Positions 48,914 to 57,859 are shown, counted from the stretch's first letter. The stretch is DNA of 64,000 nucleotides from CBDBUR01 sp965209065 (GCA_965209065.1 OZ242373.1:1426001-1490000), one strand, 5' to 3'. Numbers and translations: made by a program. Notes: generated by a model not told the origin, from the letters alone.

Positions 48914-49777
48914 TTATTTTTGCTTTTGCCAAAAAGCAGCCTTCAGCGTGTTTTGCATTAAACAAGCAACGGTCATCGGTCCTACGCCGCCCGGCACCGG
49001 CGTGATAGCGCGCACCTTATCAACCACCTCATCAAAAGCAACATCACCAAAAAGTTTATTTTTTCCGTTAAGGCTTTCGCGATGAATACCAACATCTATA
49101 ACGATAGATCCCTCTTTGACCCAATCTCTTTTGACGAGATGTTTTTGCCCCGCAGCCGCTATTAGAATATCCGCGCGAGACGAAAGCGCAGGCAAGTTTT
49201 TCGTTTTAGAATGCGCCAGCGTTACCGTGCAATCTTCGCGCAACAATAACTGCGCGAGCGGCTTGCCAACCAAAGCAGAGCGACCGATAATAACAACCTC
49301 ACTTCCTGTTAAAACCGGCATCACTTTTTTTATCAAAAGAACACAGCCCGAAGGCGTGCACGGACAAAGCCCCTCAAGCCCCAAAGCCAAGCGACCCATA
49401 TTCTCAGGCGTTAAACCATCAACGTCTTTCTTCGGGTCAAGCGTGGCTATCACCGCTTGGCTATCCAAGTGAGCAGGCAGGGGCAACTGAACCAAAATGC
49501 CATGAACACTATCATCTTGATTAAGTTTAGTAATCTCGTTAAGTAAAATGTCTTGCGTGATAGTGCTATCCAAAGCAATAATTTCTGATGCCATACCCAA
49601 AGCAACCGCTTTTTTCTTTTTAGCCGCAACATAAGTTTGACTCGCGCCATCATCACCCACAATCACAACAACCAGCTTCGGCGCAACTTGATACCTATCA
49701 CAAAAAAGTTTTATCCTATCTTCTACCGCTTGATAAAGCCCCGCCGCACACTTCTTACCATCAATAAGGTTATCCAT
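48914..49777 (-). CDS. folD: bifunctional methylenetetrahydrofolate dehydrogenase / cyclohydrolase
   Basis: 287-aa enzyme interconverting 5,10-methylene-, methenyl- and 10-formyl-tetrahydrofolate with NADP. YVAAKKKK carries the catalytic Lys53, the motif ILVQLPLP is intact, the Rossmann motif is VIIGRSALVGKP, and the family signature PVPGGVGPMTV is present. Length is normal. Its start overlaps yggT by 8 bases, so the two form an operon with yggT first. Confidence 0.96.
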   Translation of the reverse strand: MDNLIDGKKCAAGLYQAVEDRIKLFCDRYQVAPKLVVVIVGDDGASQTYVAAKKKKAVALGMASEIIALDSTITQDILLNEITKLNQDDSVHGILVQLPLPAHLDSQAVIATLDPKKDVDGLTPENMGRLALGLEGLCPCTPSGCVLLIKKVMPVLTGSEVVIIGRSALVGKPLAQLLLREDCTVTLAHSKTKNLPALSSRADILIAAAGQKHLVKRDWVKEGSIVIDVGIHRESLNGKNKLFGDVAFDEVVDKVRAITPVPGGVGPMTVACLMQNTLKAAFWQKQK

Positions 49778-50051
49778 AAAACATTTCTCTCAAAAGCTGC
49801 TCTAAAAATACCAACAGAAGAACAAGCACAAGAGGAGAAATATCAATGCCCCCCAAGTTCGGTAAAAAATTCCTAATCGGCTGGAGCAAAGGGTCGGTCA
49901 AACCCCGCAGCACGCGATAAAGACTTTGGATAATCCTAGAATTCACATTAAGCAAATTAAATGCCATAAGCCAGCCAACAATGACCATACCAATAAGCAC
50001 CCAAATATAAATGTTGATGACGGAGCTGATTAAAAAAAGGACGGCGTTCAT
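49770..50051 (-). CDS. yggT: YggT family membrane protein
   Basis: 93-aa protein with two hydrophobic segments flanking the family motif YRVLRGLTDPLLQPIRNFLP, with GGIDISPLVLVLLL following. YggT proteins are small inner-membrane proteins linked to osmotic tolerance and cell or organelle division factors; the biochemical role is unsettled. The frame is open to 50087, but those 12 extra residues are not typical and ATG 50051 starts the first helix. No strong ribosome site precedes either start. Translationally coupled to folD. Confidence 0.88.
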   Translation of the reverse strand: MNAVLFLISSVINIYIWVLIGMVIVGWLMAFNLLNVNSRIIQSLYRVLRGLTDPLLQPIRNFLPNLGGIDISPLVLVLLLVFLEQLLREMFYG

Positions 50052-50080
50052 AAATAAATTCTTACACGGACACGCAAATA

Positions 50081-50108
50081 AAGACAAGAGAGAAATAAAT
50101 GCTATAAT
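50081..50108 (+). promoter_or_regulatory. predicted promoter of tRNA-Ala
   Basis: -35 AAGACA (50081-50086), 16-bp spacer, perfect -10 TATAAT (50103-50108). The expected start, near 50115, is two bases before the tRNA. Confidence 0.6.
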
Positions 50109-50116
50109 GACGCACA

Positions 50117-50192
50117 GGGGCCGTAGCTCAGTTGGGAGAGCGCAGCAATCGCACTGCTGAGGTCAGGGGTTCGACTCCCCTCGGCTCCACCA
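50117..50192 (+). tRNA. tRNA-Ala (anticodon CGC)
   Basis: 76 nt including an encoded CCA. Acceptor stem GGGGCCG/CGGCTCC (one G-U pair), D arm GCTC/GAGC, anticodon stem CAGCA/TGCTG with loop ATCGCAC (anticodon CGC at 50150-50152, reading GCG), T arm AGGGG/CCCCT with TTCGACT. All arms fold. Confidence 0.97.
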
Positions 50193-50215
50193 TAATTTTT
50201 GGAATACTTTTGCTT

Positions 50216-50527
50216 CTAAGCAAGCTGAACCGCCGTGCCAGTCGCGCAGATGAGTACCATACCACCAACATCCTCATAATCTAGGCTCACCCCAATCACG
50301 CCGTCCGCGCCTAGCTGCTCGGCGCGCGCCGCCATCTCGTCAAGCGCCGTTTGGCGACCTTGCGCAACCGCCTTCTCATAACCCGCCGCGCGACCGCCAA
50401 CAATATTGCGAACCGAAGCAAACATATCGCGGAACACATTGATACCCATCACCGCTTCACCGGCAACCACGCCCAAATAGGAACGCACCTCAAGCCCCGC
50501 AATGTTATGGGTCGTCGTCGTAATCAT
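50216..50527 (-). CDS. YbjQ / UPF0145 family protein
   Basis: 103-aa protein of the YbjQ (DUF74) family, recognised by VVAGEAVMGINVFRDMFA, VGGRAAGYEKA and the end GADGVIGVSLDYEDVGG. These form small pentameric beta/alpha assemblies and are annotated as putative heavy-metal-binding; the function is unknown. It starts 3 nt after the upstream amidotransferase gene, so it is the last member of the minus-strand operon. The stop lies 23 nt from tRNA-Ala on the other strand. Confidence 0.9.
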   Translation of the reverse strand: MITTTTHNIAGLEVRSYLGVVAGEAVMGINVFRDMFASVRNIVGGRAAGYEKAVAQGRQTALDEMAARAEQLGADGVIGVSLDYEDVGGMVLICATGTAVQLA

Positions 50528-50530
50528 TTT

Positions 50531-51220
50531 TTAATTCAACCACATATTGATAAAATCGTCCAGCCACTTCTGAACCTTACCGCGATGCAAAATATAAGCC
50601 GGCAAATGCTCCCAAGCCGCGCGCGCGTTGGGCTGGGTTAAACGCCTCTCCTCTTTTCGGTCGCGCGCCAGCCAACGCATTATCATTCTAGCGTGAATCT
50701 CTGGGTGAAACTGAAGCCCATAGGCTCTCTGGTGCGCTTGCGCCTGAAAAGCTTGAACCGAAAAATTCTCATTCTCAGCGAGACGCACCGCCGAAGAAGG
50801 AAGGCTAATGCCCTCCTTATGCCAATGATAAACAAAAAGTTTTGGCGGAAACATTTTTGTGCCGCGCTCTGTCGGGGTAATAGGATAAAAACCCGCCTCC
50901 ACCTTCTTATGTTTGTGAGACCATACCTCCCCGCCAATAACCCGCGCCATAATCTGCGCGCCCAAGCAGATACCCAAAACAGGAACGTTCTTTTTCATCG
51001 CTTCCTCAACGAGCTTATGCTCTTTTTGTATTATTTCATCGGAGTCATTGGCACTTTGTGGTCCGCCGTATAGAATAAGCCCGCCATAGGCTTCGATGGG
51101 ACTCGACCCAGAGGCAAGATAAGGCTCAAGGTGATAACCTCGCTTTTTTAGAGCATCACCAACCACACCAAACTCAGAGTTAGCGCGATGAACACAAGCT
51201 AGAATTCTACTATTCACCAA
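50531..51220 (-). CDS. class I glutamine amidotransferase-like protein
   Basis: 229-aa stand-alone GATase-1 domain resembling the amidotransferase half of GMP synthase. Catalytic triad: Cys85 in LGICLGAQ, His172 and Glu174 in LQFHPEIH. An oxyanion motif ILYGGPQSAND is also visible. No synthetase domain is attached or adjacent, so it may hydrolyse glutamine or gamma-glutamyl compounds, or act on a partner encoded elsewhere. It sits 47 nt after the SDR gene and 3 nt before the YbjQ gene. Confidence 0.88.
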   Translation of the reverse strand: MVNSRILACVHRANSEFGVVGDALKKRGYHLEPYLASGSSPIEAYGGLILYGGPQSANDSDEIIQKEHKLVEEAMKKNVPVLGICLGAQIMARVIGGEVWSHKHKKVEAGFYPITPTERGTKMFPPKLFVYHWHKEGISLPSSAVRLAENENFSVQAFQAQAHQRAYGLQFHPEIHARMIMRWLARDRKEERRLTQPNARAAWEHLPAYILHRGKVQKWLDDFINMWLN

Positions 51221-51267
51221 AGCATTATAAAGCTAAAATTAAAAATTACCCCGAAATTACCCAAACA

Positions 51268-52035
51268 TTACATAGCGCTGATGCCGCCATCTACCTTCAA
51301 CTCCGATGCTGTGGTGAATTTTGATTCATCACTTGCTAAATATAAAACAGCATAGGCAACATCATTCGGCTCGCCAATTCTACCAATCGGAATCTGACGC
51401 GACAATTTCTCATAGACCTTGTCTCCACCGCGCGCTTTCATATTTTGTAGAATAGGCGTGTCAATAAAAGTCGGGTGAACAGAATTACAACGGATATTAT
51501 ATCCCTGACGCGCGCAGTGTAAGGCTATCGATTTTGACATAAGCCATACCGCCGCTTTGGCAGCGTTATAGGCAGTCATGTTATGTCCCGCTATCAAACC
51601 CGCAATAGACGAAATGTTAACAATAGAACCCGGCGCATGAGGCTTCATATAGGGAAGCGCATATTTACATCCTAGAAAAACCGAATCCGCATCAACATCC
51701 ATAACCAGCTTCCAAGTCTCAAAATCCGTTTCCTCAACATTGCCGCCGCCGCCAATACCAGCGTTATTAACCAAAATGGAAATGCCGTCCATAAAATCAT
51801 TCCCTTGCGCTAAAGCACTTTGCCACTGGTCCTCTAAACGAACATCTAAAGCCAAAGCAATAGCCTTGCCACCCGCTTGCTCTATCTCCTTAGCCGTTTG
51901 GCGACAGGTCTCCTCGTTAATGTCGGCAAGCGCAAGCACCGCGCCTTCTTTCGCTAATAAGTGCGCGGTCGCTTTGCCAAGCCCCGAGCCCGCTCCTGTA
52001 ATAAAAGCCTTTTTTCCTTGAACACGTCCTGCCAT
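51268..52035 (-). CDS. short-chain dehydrogenase/reductase (classical SDR)
   Basis: 255-aa NAD(P)-dependent oxidoreductase. Cofactor motif TGAGSGLG (residues 14-21), Asp in LALADINEE suggesting NAD(H) preference, NNAG near 90, catalytic Ser143, Tyr156 and Lys160 (YNAAK). The substrate-loop region NSVHPTFIDTPILQ resembles hydroxysteroid and cyclic-alcohol dehydrogenases of the SDR family, which is only a hint. It lies 39 nt downstream of the YCF48-like gene and is likely part of the same operon. Confidence 0.9.
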   Translation of the reverse strand: MAGRVQGKKAFITGAGSGLGKATAHLLAKEGAVLALADINEETCRQTAKEIEQAGGKAIALALDVRLEDQWQSALAQGNDFMDGISILVNNAGIGGGGNVEETDFETWKLVMDVDADSVFLGCKYALPYMKPHAPGSIVNISSIAGLIAGHNMTAYNAAKAAVWLMSKSIALHCARQGYNIRCNSVHPTFIDTPILQNMKARGGDKVYEKLSRQIPIGRIGEPNDVAYAVLYLASDESKFTTASELKVDGGISAM

Positions 52036-52074
52036 AACTGCTCCTAATTGAAGTTTTTTGTTTGCTTGGCTTGT

Positions 52075-53220
52075 TTAATTATTCGTGCTACGGCACGGAT
52101 TATCAATGGCAACTTTAGAAACACCTTGCTCACCAAAAAGTAAGATATTGCCATTACCGCTCTCGGTTAGAGCCGCATATCCTTTTCTATCCGTGCGTGT
52201 GCACGTCTTGAAAGAACGTCCATTATCCGCGCTCGTGGCAACAACACCGTTAAGCCCAGTCAAAACAATTCTGCCATTGAAAAGCCCCTTAACAAATCGA
52301 GTGCCGTCTTGAAAAGACTGGCGCGCGACTTTCCCTTCGCTATCCGTCGTTTCCAGCTTCCGCCAAGACCTGCCATTATTGTCAGAGCGCCAGATGTTGC
52401 CGCGCATACCATAAGCAAGAACAGAATTACCCAAAGCTAAAACACCCCAGAAAGATCCGTTATAACCCGTCGAAATAGGAGTGAAATTCTTTCCCCCATC
52501 GGTGGAGCGATAAATCGTCCCATACTCCGCCGCAACATAAATTGTCCCGTTAGCCGTTTGCGCAATGCCATTTAAGTGAGCCTGCTCTTCAATATAATCA
52601 TCTGTCGGGTCTTTAGGGTCTTCAAACTCGTCCTTCACTTTAGCTTTTGGAAGCGGATTCCAACGCCACGTCTCGCCCCCATCATCGGTGTATAGGGCTT
52701 GCCCAAAAGCACCCACCGCAAGCCCGTTCCTATCGTCTCTAAAAAAAACAGACAAAAGAGGAATAAGACAATTATCTTTTTCTTTTGCCGTGCTACTACA
52801 GGAATTAGGTTCGTTAGAAAAAGCCCTGCTTCTTGTGTCGGAACTTAAAATGTCAGGGTCAACATGAACAAGTCGCCAATTCTGCCCGCCATCTTCGGTT
52901 TTGAGAATGGTGTTATCCTGCCCCACAACATAGCCTATATTCTTGCTCGGAAAGTGAATCGCATTGAGCGTTTTAGAAACAGGCACTTTAGCCTGCTGCC
53001 ACGTTTTGCCTTCGTCATCAGAAATGATGATATGACCAAAAGCACCAACCGCAATAATTTTATCCTCAACACGAGCAACGTCAAGCAAAAGGCGCTTTTT
53101 TGCGATAATACTCGTAATAGAGTCAAATTGCTGCCAAGAACGGCTCGCCTGAAGCTGGTTAGCAAAAACAATACCCCACGCTACCAAGAGCAGAATAAGC
53201 GCAGCAAAGAGCTTTTTCAT
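52075..53220 (-). CDS. YCF48-like / BNR-repeat exported beta-propeller protein
   Basis: 381-aa protein with an N-terminal hydrophobic segment (LFAALILLLVAWGIVFA) acting as signal peptide or anchor. Repeated BNR-type signatures follow: EGKTWQQA, GGQNWRLV, GGETWRWN, GGKNFTPI, GRSWRKL, GRSFKTC. The pattern predicts a propeller as in YCF48/HCF136, a photosystem II assembly factor in phototrophs; in heterotrophs such genes sit with DUF1329, DUF1302 and RND/MMPL genes. It starts 9 nt after the DUF1329 gene. The role is unknown; a periplasmic scaffold is the likely guess. Confidence 0.88.
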   Translation of the reverse strand: MKKLFAALILLLVAWGIVFANQLQASRSWQQFDSITSIIAKKRLLLDVARVEDKIIAVGAFGHIIISDDEGKTWQQAKVPVSKTLNAIHFPSKNIGYVVGQDNTILKTEDGGQNWRLVHVDPDILSSDTRSRAFSNEPNSCSSTAKEKDNCLIPLLSVFFRDDRNGLAVGAFGQALYTDDGGETWRWNPLPKAKVKDEFEDPKDPTDDYIEEQAHLNGIAQTANGTIYVAAEYGTIYRSTDGGKNFTPISTGYNGSFWGVLALGNSVLAYGMRGNIWRSDNNGRSWRKLETTDSEGKVARQSFQDGTRFVKGLFNGRIVLTGLNGVVATSADNGRSFKTCTRTDRKGYAALTESGNGNILLFGEQGVSKVAIDNPCRSTNN

Positions 53221-53229
53221 TTTTTACTT

Positions 53230-54603
53230 CTAGCGCTTACCAAGACGGCGAATAGAAGCTGGCGTATAGCGACTAATCTCAAGCTCATCGGCTGAATAGT
53301 TCAAGCCTCTCGTGTTATTGCGCAAGGCAATCGCGACATAGCGTCCTGCTTGCAGGTCGTAGACGATTTCGCCCGCACCACCACATAGAGGCACCTCATA
53401 AAATTGAGCCTGACGCATTTCTTGGACACGCCAAAGCTCACCACGACCATCATAAAGTTCCGTGGTGGCGATGCGCCAAGCATCTTCATCAATATGTTTG
53501 ACACGGCGCGAATAGACATGCCTCGCAGAAGACTTTAAGCTTGCTTCAATCGTCCAGACACGATGCTTTTCATAGCGCGCGTATTCTTGATTCAAATGGC
53601 GTCCAGTAATAAGCTTGCCAAAAGGCGCAAGAGCCGTTTGGTAGTTATTATAACTCACAATTTTTATGCTTTTTCCAAGCACACTCCAGTTATATCTATC
53701 GGGTGCGCCATTATAGCCATCAAAACTATCGGAAGTTGAGAGAGCATCAGAATTGGTGCCGGGGTTATCGTAAGCGATGTTAGGCGCACGACGAACACGT
53801 CTCGTTCCCGGTGAATACTGCCATGCTTTTCTAGGTTCAATCGCGCGGTTAAGGCTCTCGTGAACAAGAATAACCGAACCCGCCGAGCGCGCCGGCGCTG
53901 TCGTGTTGGCAATGTAGTAGATAGAGATATTACCTAAATCTTCCGCACGCTTTTTAGCAGGGTCAGACCATTGGAGTATCGCCTCATCTTGAACCGTAAT
54001 CGGCGTATAAGAACCGCCCGATGTTGGCGCAACCGCAGTAAATTCACGCGTTACCTTAAAAGCACGATAGCGCAAATTGTGATTCCAAATCATCTCAATC
54101 GCATTATTGGGGATAGGGAAAGGCGTTCCCATAATACCTGTTGAAACGCCATTGCCCTCGCCGACAAGCTTGGCAACGCGCGCATTGTTTTTCGCTGCGT
54201 CATAGACAAAGCGAGGTAAAGCGCATGTCCTTCTGCTACGATACACCGGCATAGAGAAAGTATCATAAGTGGTTAGAAGTTTCTTATAGCCTTCAGTAAG
54301 CAAAGAGCTATACTTCCGCATATTTTTGGCGGTGATGGTGTAAAGCACCTTATCGCTCGCGAAAGGATCTTGGTGCGGTCTTTGAGAAGCTGGACGCCAG
54401 CTCACCCCGCGAGGAATACCGCTAAGGCCTCCATTCCACGATGGCAAGTCTCCCGAGCCTGCTTTTTCAGAGCCCAAAGGCGTTAAGTCTCTGCCGAGTC
54501 TTTGTGCTTGGTTTTGTGGCACTTCCGCAAGCGCAGGGAGCGATAAAAGAACCCCGAACGCTAAAGCTGTGAAAGCGCTGTTTGTTTTAAGTTTCATTTC
54601 CAT
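53230..54603 (-). CDS. DUF1329 family periplasmic protein
   Basis: 457 aa. The signal peptide (TALAFGVLLSLPALA) is cleaved before EVPQNQAQRLGRDLTPLG. The family hallmarks LPSWNGGLSG and the ending LEISRYTPASIRRLGKR are present. ATG 54603 was chosen because AGGAGGGG lies 7 nt upstream; the frame extends to 54657 but that would overlap the DUF1302 gene and spoil the signal peptide. DUF1329 proteins are thought to adopt a LolA/LolB-like lipid-binding fold and nearly always accompany a DUF1302 protein, as here 43 nt upstream. Probable periplasmic carrier of a hydrophobic ligand; the ligand is not known. Confidence 0.9.
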   Translation of the reverse strand: MEMKLKTNSAFTALAFGVLLSLPALAEVPQNQAQRLGRDLTPLGSEKAGSGDLPSWNGGLSGIPRGVSWRPASQRPHQDPFASDKVLYTITAKNMRKYSSLLTEGYKKLLTTYDTFSMPVYRSRRTCALPRFVYDAAKNNARVAKLVGEGNGVSTGIMGTPFPIPNNAIEMIWNHNLRYRAFKVTREFTAVAPTSGGSYTPITVQDEAILQWSDPAKKRAEDLGNISIYYIANTTAPARSAGSVILVHESLNRAIEPRKAWQYSPGTRRVRRAPNIAYDNPGTNSDALSTSDSFDGYNGAPDRYNWSVLGKSIKIVSYNNYQTALAPFGKLITGRHLNQEYARYEKHRVWTIEASLKSSARHVYSRRVKHIDEDAWRIATTELYDGRGELWRVQEMRQAQFYEVPLCGGAGEIVYDLQAGRYVAIALRNNTRGLNYSADELEISRYTPASIRRLGKR

Positions 54604-54646
54604 TTTTACCCCCTCCTTGAAGTTGTTGGAGTTATCGTTGTTCCAT

Positions 54647-57600
54647 TTAGAATGCATAGCTTATGTCAAACGAGAATGTGTCAAGTCCTCTATTCACATT
54701 GTAAAACTCATCGCCGACATCAAAGTAGCCGACATAGCCGAGACTTACATTCCAAGTGTTTTGGAAAGCAAAGCTGACGCCTGCATTGACTGAGAGTGTA
54801 TCCTCTCTCCAGCCGGGAATTGGGCTAGGCGTGTTTCCATAAGGCGCATGGCGAATAGAAACACTAGGACGAATACGCCACGCGGTGCCAAAAACATTAT
54901 TGTAATCAATGAAGCCTAAAAGAGTATAGCCAAGAGAAGTTTGGTCAGGCGAGCAAGAGAAATCATTAATGGTATCAAGTCCGACCAAGCCACCAAGGGG
55001 TAGCTCTGTTCCTGAATAACGCAAACAAGCAAGCGTGTTGCCTTTATTACTGCGAGAGATTGCGTCATCATCGTCATTGACATCGCCATCCTCATCGTCA
55101 TCTATGCCATTACCAACACCATCGCCAGAGCCATCCCAACCTTTGGGAATGTCACCAAGAAAGTGAATAACATTAACTTCAGCAAGGAAAACCGCTTGAT
55201 CGCCGCCGAGCAGACCGACAATGATATTAGAAGCATTATAAAGCGCGGTGATGCCGACAGTTATATTCAACATATCTGCTTCAACAATACCATTGCTACC
55301 ACACTCGCCGTCTAAGAAGCATTCAAAAGTATTTGGATTAAATCCTGAAGCAAATCTTTGATTGGAATAAGGTAGAGCCGATGCCGCCGCGACAGCATCA
55401 CCCGGCGCCGTGCCCGCCCCAATAAGAGCGCCTGCAACTGCGACGGTGTTAAGTGTATAATTCCAATCAAGATCAGCTTTTGATAAACCAGCTTCGCCAT
55501 CAGCTCCTGTGGTAACATTAGGCGATAAACCTAATCCCGCAATATCACCTAAAGCCGAACCGGTGCCTTGAGCCGAAGCGTGAGAAATAATTTGTTCAGT
55601 AACATCTTGCTGGAGAGGTGTGTCGGGGCGGTAGGTGATTTCAGCTTGTAAGCCCCACTCTAACCAAGGAATAGTGGTGTTAAAGCCCAAACCAATAATT
55701 GTAAGGTTTTCAGGATAATATAAATCCATTCTCGTATTATATTGAAGCGTTAGATATTCCGTGCCAATGGGGCTTAAACTAACCAAAGAAGCGGCAGCAG
55801 GGTTTGCCGCAATGGCATCCACAAGCGCAGCCGCCAAACCTGCTCTTAAACCTGTATCAACTGCTGTCCCTTTGTAAATAGCGCAGTTAATGCGCGCTAC
55901 ATCATAACGCGTTACCCCTTGTTCCTCTAAATTTTTGGTGATAGAACCCGCAGCAGTAGGCGTAAGCCCTAAAGCTGTATCAGCGGCGGTAGCCAGCCTA
56001 ACGAGTGCGGCATTTGAATTTTGTGTTAAATGATTATATTGAAGCGGGTCTGAATTATGGAAAACAGCTCTATCCCTATAGCCAGCACCCCCTTTCGGAT
56101 TGCCACCAAAATGGCGGGTGTCTATGCCCACTTTTAAGGAATTGCCGTTTTGTAAAGCTCTTGCTCCATCTGCCTGTGTTTGTAGCAAACCAAAAGCAGC
56201 AGCACCTCCGCCGGGAGCCCTATAACCATCTGTTGTTGCGTCGCCTGAAACGCCTAGCTGGAGTGTTGGGTCAATAAAATTGCCAACAGCCGAAAAAGCG
56301 TGAGTGTTTTCGTCTAAGTTTAGATACCCCCCACTACCTGCGCCCGTGCAACCTAAACCATTAAGGGCATTAGTGCTTGCGGCACCAGAGCCACTAACGG
56401 TTGTCATCGTCACGACAGGAACGCCATCGGTTTTCATTCTCGCGTAAGGGAGGCGTGAATGAACATTTTGATAGGAAAGGTTAAACTCAATACCATTTAA
56501 GAAAGGGAAGTAATAAGAAATCTGAATACCATATTGCCCTTGATTGTCAGCATCAACATAATCAACCCGCGCGGTTAATAAATCACCATTGGCGAGACGG
56601 ACATTTTCTGCCCGCTCATTGGGGAGTGTATCATAGTAAGTATTGGAATAATGAATAATGGAATCAGTATCACATTGAGGGCCTATTACACCCGCTATAA
56701 ATGTGCCGCCAGCACAATTTCTGCGGAACGTTCCCGATGCCGCGCTACCAGAAAGCTGAAGATGATTCCCCGCTCTATTTGATGGGTTGGGCGTATCTGA
56801 AACAGCAAAAGGAGAATCAGATGGGGATAGTTTCCATGGTGTATGGAAGAATTGATAATAGGCATCTAAACCAATATCAAAAGGCAAGCCGACTGAGGCA
56901 TAGACCATATATTCTGTGCCGATAATCTCTTTAATTTGCGCACCCGGACGCCGCGCGGCAGGAATATCAAGCACGATGCCTTGAGCAATACCCGTGAAAG
57001 AGAAAGTTGCTTCGCCCCAGTTATTCGCGGCTAATTTACCAAATTTCAGAGAAAAAGGAATAGTGCCAATAAAATCACCGGCGGGAATATCATAATCCCA
57101 AGAAAGCGCAAGGTCTAACACTTGTAAGTCCCTACCTAATTCTCTTCTTCCCGCATCTCCCGGCGCGCCCCTATCATAAACATCGCCAAAGTCATTTAGA
57201 TTAAAGCTTGCTTGAAGCACGGGGTCATAGAAGCCGTTAAGTCTTGTGAAAAAGGTAAAATCTCCAGCGCCCGACGCAAGAGATGCTTGAACTTCCACCA
57301 AAGCCTTGAATGTGGCGCCGGTAATATCACCTATTTCTTGGAAGTTAAGGCGTCCATCATCATTATTTGCATTGCCCGCGAAGTTTTTATCGCTATCATC
57401 TTTGTAGCCCACGGTGGGGGTAAGCCTAGTTAAACAACCTGGCACGTTAGCCGCTGTGGGGGGGCAAATAGGCAAGTCTCTCACAAAGTCATGTCCGCCT
57501 GATTGAGAGGCTATATCATCTGGCGAAACATCTTTCAAACGGACAGAAACACCCGCCGAAAGATTTGTATCAATGTTGATGGTTAAGTTGCCTAATCCGG

Positions 57601-57718
57601 TAACCGTATCCATTGTTATGGCTTTTGATTTCTCGCTTGAGAAACTAACAAAACCTATAATCGCGAAAGCAATTAAAGGTAGCTTTAACGCCTGTAAAGT
57701 GGTGATTTTTGAACGCAT
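54647..57718 (-). CDS. DUF1302 family outer-membrane protein, enlarged
   Basis: 1023-aa protein. The signal peptide (LPLIAFAIIGFVSF region) is followed by the DUF1302 opening GLGNLTINIDTNLSAGVSVRL and many alternating hydrophobic/aromatic strands. The last residues, DTFSFDISYAF, end in Phe as in outer-membrane barrels. It is long for the family, which is usually near 550-700 aa. An Asp-rich stretch near residues 860-885 (GIDDDEDGDVNDDDD) looks like a calcium-binding insert. Two starts are possible: 57733 after GAGGGGG, or 57718 after GGGGGG. The latter gives a typical signal peptide and is used here. First gene of the operon, expressed from the promoter at 57801-57830. Probably moves or binds hydrophobic compounds; the substrate is unknown. 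Confidence 0.88.
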   Translation of the reverse strand: MRSKITTLQALKLPLIAFAIIGFVSFSSEKSKAITMDTVTGLGNLTINIDTNLSAGVSVRLKDVSPDDIASQSGGHDFVRDLPICPPTAANVPGCLTRLTPTVGYKDDSDKNFAGNANNDDGRLNFQEIGDITGATFKALVEVQASLASGAGDFTFFTRLNGFYDPVLQASFNLNDFGDVYDRGAPGDAGRRELGRDLQVLDLALSWDYDIPAGDFIGTIPFSLKFGKLAANNWGEATFSFTGIAQGIVLDIPAARRPGAQIKEIIGTEYMVYASVGLPFDIGLDAYYQFFHTPWKLSPSDSPFAVSDTPNPSNRAGNHLQLSGSAASGTFRRNCAGGTFIAGVIGPQCDTDSIIHYSNTYYDTLPNERAENVRLANGDLLTARVDYVDADNQGQYGIQISYYFPFLNGIEFNLSYQNVHSRLPYARMKTDGVPVVTMTTVSGSGAASTNALNGLGCTGAGSGGYLNLDENTHAFSAVGNFIDPTLQLGVSGDATTDGYRAPGGGAAAFGLLQTQADGARALQNGNSLKVGIDTRHFGGNPKGGAGYRDRAVFHNSDPLQYNHLTQNSNAALVRLATAADTALGLTPTAAGSITKNLEEQGVTRYDVARINCAIYKGTAVDTGLRAGLAAALVDAIAANPAAASLVSLSPIGTEYLTLQYNTRMDLYYPENLTIIGLGFNTTIPWLEWGLQAEITYRPDTPLQQDVTEQIISHASAQGTGSALGDIAGLGLSPNVTTGADGEAGLSKADLDWNYTLNTVAVAGALIGAGTAPGDAVAAASALPYSNQRFASGFNPNTFECFLDGECGSNGIVEADMLNITVGITALYNASNIIVGLLGGDQAVFLAEVNVIHFLGDIPKGWDGSGDGVGNGIDDDEDGDVNDDDDAISRSNKGNTLACLRYSGTELPLGGLVGLDTINDFSCSPDQTSLGYTLLGFIDYNNVFGTAWRIRPSVSIRHAPYGNTPSPIPGWREDTLSVNAGVSFAFQNTWNVSLGYVGYFDVGDEFYNVNRGLDTFSFDISYAF

Positions 57719-57758
57719 AACGGATCCCCCCATTAGCTGTGCCCCCTCATTAAATAAC

Positions 57759-57774
57759 TTTTATAGCTATAAAA
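57759..57774. promoter_or_regulatory. perfect 16-bp palindrome in the leader of the DUF1302 operon
   Basis: TTTTATAGCTATAAAA is exactly self-complementary and lies between the predicted transcription start (about 57794) and the start codon. It is a candidate operator for a dimeric regulator, or a small mRNA hairpin. No regulator gene adjoins it. Confidence 0.45.
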
Positions 57775-57800
57775 ATTAAAAGCTTTTTTATCTATCTAGC

Positions 57801-57830
57801 ACAATAACAAATTTATCAAATATCTGTCAA
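57801..57830 (-). promoter_or_regulatory. predicted promoter of the DUF1302 operon
   Basis: Minus strand: perfect -35 TTGACA (57825-57830), 18-bp spacer, -10 TATTGT (57801-57806). It gives a leader of about 75 nt before the DUF1302 gene. Confidence 0.6.
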
Positions 57831-57859
57831 GTGCTTTTTATCTTTTTTATTTTATTTTT

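Noticed and set aside
50200..50225. Inverted repeat TTGCT/AGCAA at the end of the YbjQ gene as a terminator
   Set aside because: Short stem with no T-run following on either strand.
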